Of a stretch of 64,000 nucleotides of DNA, positions 62,465 through 64,000 are shown one piece after another. The position numbers and the translations under genes are program-made. The notes beneath the pieces are model-generated. The model saw nothing but the letters and a program-made list of their open reading frames with translations. It was not told where the DNA came from and ran no database searches. Origin of the DNA: Dehalogenimonas etheniformans (GTDB lineage: Bacteria; Chloroflexota; Dehalococcoidia; Dehalococcoidales; Dehalococcoidaceae); contig NZ_CP058566.2 of the NCBI RefSeq assembly GCF_014672715.2, forward strand, positions 1,798,001-1,862,000, read 5' to 3'. Every line of letters starts with the position of its first letter. Positions within the stretch are counted from its first letter, which is position 1.

Positions 62465-63123
62465 ACATAGACGAACATGGCGAAGAAATCCTGGAAACGA
62501 TGTGGATTCGAACGCAGGAGGAAAAGGCTCCGGTGAAGGCTGACGAATTTCAAGCTCACAAAGCCCTTGAGCAACTGATCGAAGGAGGCATGATAATCTC
62601 AGCCGGCGATGGTTCACTCGCTCTAACGGAAAAAGGATTGCCCGAGGCCCGCAGCGTCGTGCGCCGCCACCGTCTGGCCGAGAGGTTGCTTTACGACGTC
62701 CTGGGCACGCGGGACCGTTTGATGCACGACAAGGCCTGCAAATTCGAGCACTTGCTCGACAAAGGGCTAGACGAAAATATCTGCATCCTGCTCGGTCATC
62801 CGAAGGTTTGCCCGCACAACAAGCCGATCCCCGCTGGCAGATGCTGCCAGGAAGCCGCCGGGAAGCCGCAAAAACTGGTGTCCCCGCTTTCCGAATTGCG
62901 GCCGGGTCAACACGGAACCGTGGCATACCTCTATGCCCCGGAAGCTGGCAAACTGCAAAAATTGATGGCGATGGGGGTTTTGCCGGGGGCGCCGGTCAAA
63001 CTCATCCAGAGCTTCCCCTCTTACGTGTTCCAGGCTGGCATGAGCCAGTTCGCCACCGACCGCGAGATGTCTGACGCTATTTACGTGCGCCTGACCGAGG
63101 AGCAGCGCCCGATTGCGCGATAA
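62461..63123 (+). CDS. DtxR/MntR-like metalloregulator with FeoA domain
   Basis: A 220-residue protein with an N-terminal winged-helix-like part ending ALTEKGLPEARSVVRRHRLAE (in two pieces), a dimerisation and metal-binding region (RLMHDKACKFEHLLDKG and a GHPKVCPHNKPIP loop), and a C-terminal FeoA/SH3-like domain (PLSELRPGQHGTV, KLMAMGVLPGAPVKL). This is the full DtxR/IdeR plan, as a regulator or as a FeoA partner for FeoB. The start at 62461 overlaps the zinc-ribbon gene stop. Confidence 0.88.
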   Translation: MNIDEHGEEILETMWIRTQEEKAPVKADEFQAHKALEQLIEGGMIISAGDGSLALTEKGLPEARSVVRRHRLAERLLYDVLGTRDRLMHDKACKFEHLLDKGLDENICILLGHPKVCPHNKPIPAGRCCQEAAGKPQKLVSPLSELRPGQHGTVAYLYAPEAGKLQKLMAMGVLPGAPVKLIQSFPSYVFQAGMSQFATDREMSDAIYVRLTEEQRPIAR

Positions 63124-63136
63124 CGGAAACGGCTGA

Positions 63137-63142
63137 TATAAT
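63137..63142 (+). promoter_or_regulatory. -10 box of tRNA-Ala
   Basis: A perfect TATAAT lies 15 bp before the tRNA 5' end. A matching -35 is not clear. Confidence 0.5.
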
Positions 63143-63157
63143 TCAGGCGTCTTTTAT

Positions 63158-63233
63158 GGGGCTGTAGCTCAGCTGGGAGAGCGCCGCCTTTGCAAGGCGG
63201 ATGTCAGGGGTTCGAGCCCCCTCAGCTCCACCA
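63158..63233 (+). tRNA. tRNA-Ala (anticodon TGC)
   Basis: A 76-nt cloverleaf: acceptor GGGGCTG with CAGCTCC (one G-T pair), D arm GCTC...GAGC, anticodon arm CCGCC-TTTGCAA-GGCGG with anticodon TGC, T arm with GGTTCGAGCC, and an encoded CCA end. Confidence 0.96.
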
Positions 63234-63307
63234 ATAGTTCAACAGGAAGATCCTTCCATCCCGATTTCTCTAGACCGTACCCGGTATCCTTTTTCCGCCG
63301 ATTTCGT

Positions 63308-63313
63308 TAATAT
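63308..63313 (+). promoter_or_regulatory. -10 box adjoining the 169-aa lipoprotein start
   Basis: TAATAT ends exactly six bases before ATG 63320, placing the expected transcript start on the A of the start codon (leaderless). The -35 is weak. Confidence 0.4.
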
Positions 63314-63319
63314 GGTTGG

Positions 63320-63829
63320 ATGAAATCCAAACGATTCTTACCCCTATTGGTATCTCTGACGCTAGTCTTGGGCTTGATCGCCTCCGGTTGCGCCGGACGA
63401 GGGGGGGAGGGATTCGCCATATACCTGACCGGTCGGGACCCTGCCGGCACCTGGTCCCCGGCTTCATCGCCTGAGATTAGCGGCGCGCCTGTCATCACCC
63501 TAGTGGATATTCAATCGTATGACAGGAACCACCACTGGTTGACGCTGACCAGTACCGCCATCGAAAGGTTAGCTGGACTCGACGTGCCGGTCGGCGGTAA
63601 GGGATTTGCCGTCTGTGTCGATAAGGAAGTGATCTACACCGGGGCGTTTTGGACGCCGATGTCGTCGCTGTCTTACAACGGCCCGGTGATAGTACAACCG
63701 ACAAAAGGCCAGGATTCGAGAGTTTTGACGATTGAACTCGGTTACCCCTCCAGTGCCTATGTCACAGCTTCAGATCCGAGGTCGGACCCCAGGGTTCTGG
63801 AGGGTCTGGCGGGGAGATTGGTCGGGTAG
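63320..63829 (+). CDS. Lipoprotein, uncharacterised, 169 aa
   Basis: A lipoprotein signal ends LGLIASGC (cysteine 24), followed by a Gly-rich stretch and a beta-rich domain. The segments AIYLTGRDP, VQPTKGQDSRVLTIELG and VCVDKEVIYTGAFW recall the SecDF P1-like/peptidase-propeptide-type module seen in some lipoproteins, but I cannot name the family with certainty. It would sit on the outer face of the membrane. Confidence 0.7.
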   Translation: MKSKRFLPLLVSLTLVLGLIASGCAGRGGEGFAIYLTGRDPAGTWSPASSPEISGAPVITLVDIQSYDRNHHWLTLTSTAIERLAGLDVPVGGKGFAVCVDKEVIYTGAFWTPMSSLSYNGPVIVQPTKGQDSRVLTIELGYPSSAYVTASDPRSDPRVLEGLAGRLVG

Positions 63830-63915
63830 CACCAGCCGGCGTTTCAAACCTGCTTCTGCCGTGACATTCTTCGTGATAGAATGAGACACTTCTGGGCTTC
63901 ACCGGAGATGTCTCT

Positions 63916-64000
63916 TTGGAAAACCTTGGCCTTGGATTTGAACTCATCATCGTGTTGGTGGCCGCGGTAGCCGGAGGCATCCTTGCCCACCGTCTAAAAC
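63916..64000 (+). CDS. Kef-type cation/proton antiporter, N-terminus (cut by window edge)
   Basis: From TTG 63916, preceded by GGAG, an open frame runs to the window end and encodes a first membrane helix with GFELIIVLVAAVAGGILAH and the following RLK. This is the typical start of CPA2/Kef-type sodium or potassium/proton antiporters. Only 28 residues are visible, so the call is provisional. Confidence 0.55.
   Translation, partial: MENLGLGFELIIVLVAAVAGGILAHRLK

Overview
The window looks like chromosome of an organohalide-respiring Dehalococcoidia (Chloroflexota), most like the genus Dehalogenimonas. This is inferred from two Tat-exported reductive dehalogenases (one with its RdhB anchor), a MarR-type regulator beside one of them, and two Tat-exported [NiFe] hydrogenases of the Hyb and Hup types, set among ordinary housekeeping genes. 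I see no insertion sequence, prophage, CRISPR array or rRNA operon. Both tRNAs have the CCA end encoded.

Layout. 1-9.3 kb: end of a DUF302 gene, tRNA-Thr, rsmI, metG, a polyprenyl synthase, ftsH, an endonuclease IV-like gene and an AT-richer U32-like gene. 9.4-11.9 kb: rdhA-rdhB, preceded by a short upstream ORF and a duplicated block of about 163 bp. 11.9-14.1 kb: GT-C-type membrane protein and rubrerythrin. 14.2-17.6 kb: a BMP-type binding lipoprotein co-transcribed with a histidine kinase and a NarL-type regulator. 17.8-24.1 kb: membrane protein and lipoproteins, a zinc peptidase with an ATP-grasp ligase, and a B12-binding radical SAM protein with a PqqD-like tail. 24.2-26.4 kb: a second rdhA without rdhB, divergent from a MarR gene. 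26.7-31.3 kb: four-subunit Hyb-type hydrogenase. 31.9-34.7 kb: glmS followed by an RNase Sa-like lipoprotein and a barstar-like inhibitor, behind a structured leader. 35-41.1 kb: small stress and membrane genes, including MscL, GlsB-type, dodecin, a coiled-coil protein and YpfJ-type protease. 41.3-44.7 kb: diheme cytochrome c with HupS and HupL. 44.9-53.5 kb: FMN reductase, a 1,382-residue CoA-dehydratase activase, a lone receiver protein and a P-type ATPase. 53.7-59.2 kb: presenilin-like protease, PAS kinase with OmpR regulator, and a degenerate OmpR regulator. 59.2-64 kb: DUF5946, an iron operon (Fur, FeoB, zinc ribbon, DtxR-FeoA), tRNA-Ala, a lipoprotein and the start of a Kef-type antiporter.

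How it fits together. The hydrogenases would take electrons from H2 outside the membrane and the dehalogenases would pass them to halogenated compounds. The diheme cytochrome beside HupSL suggests an electron path not expected in relatives that lack c-type cytochromes. Iron for the many Fe-S clusters would enter through FeoB, under a promoter carrying a Fur-like box. The least expected items are the barnase/barstar-type pair behind glmS with its untyped leader, related short ORFs in front of both rdhA genes, the binding-protein/two-component operon without a transporter, a bacterial presenilin-type protease, and a phosphorylation-site-deficient response regulator. All functional calls come from reading motifs by eye; no database search was possible.
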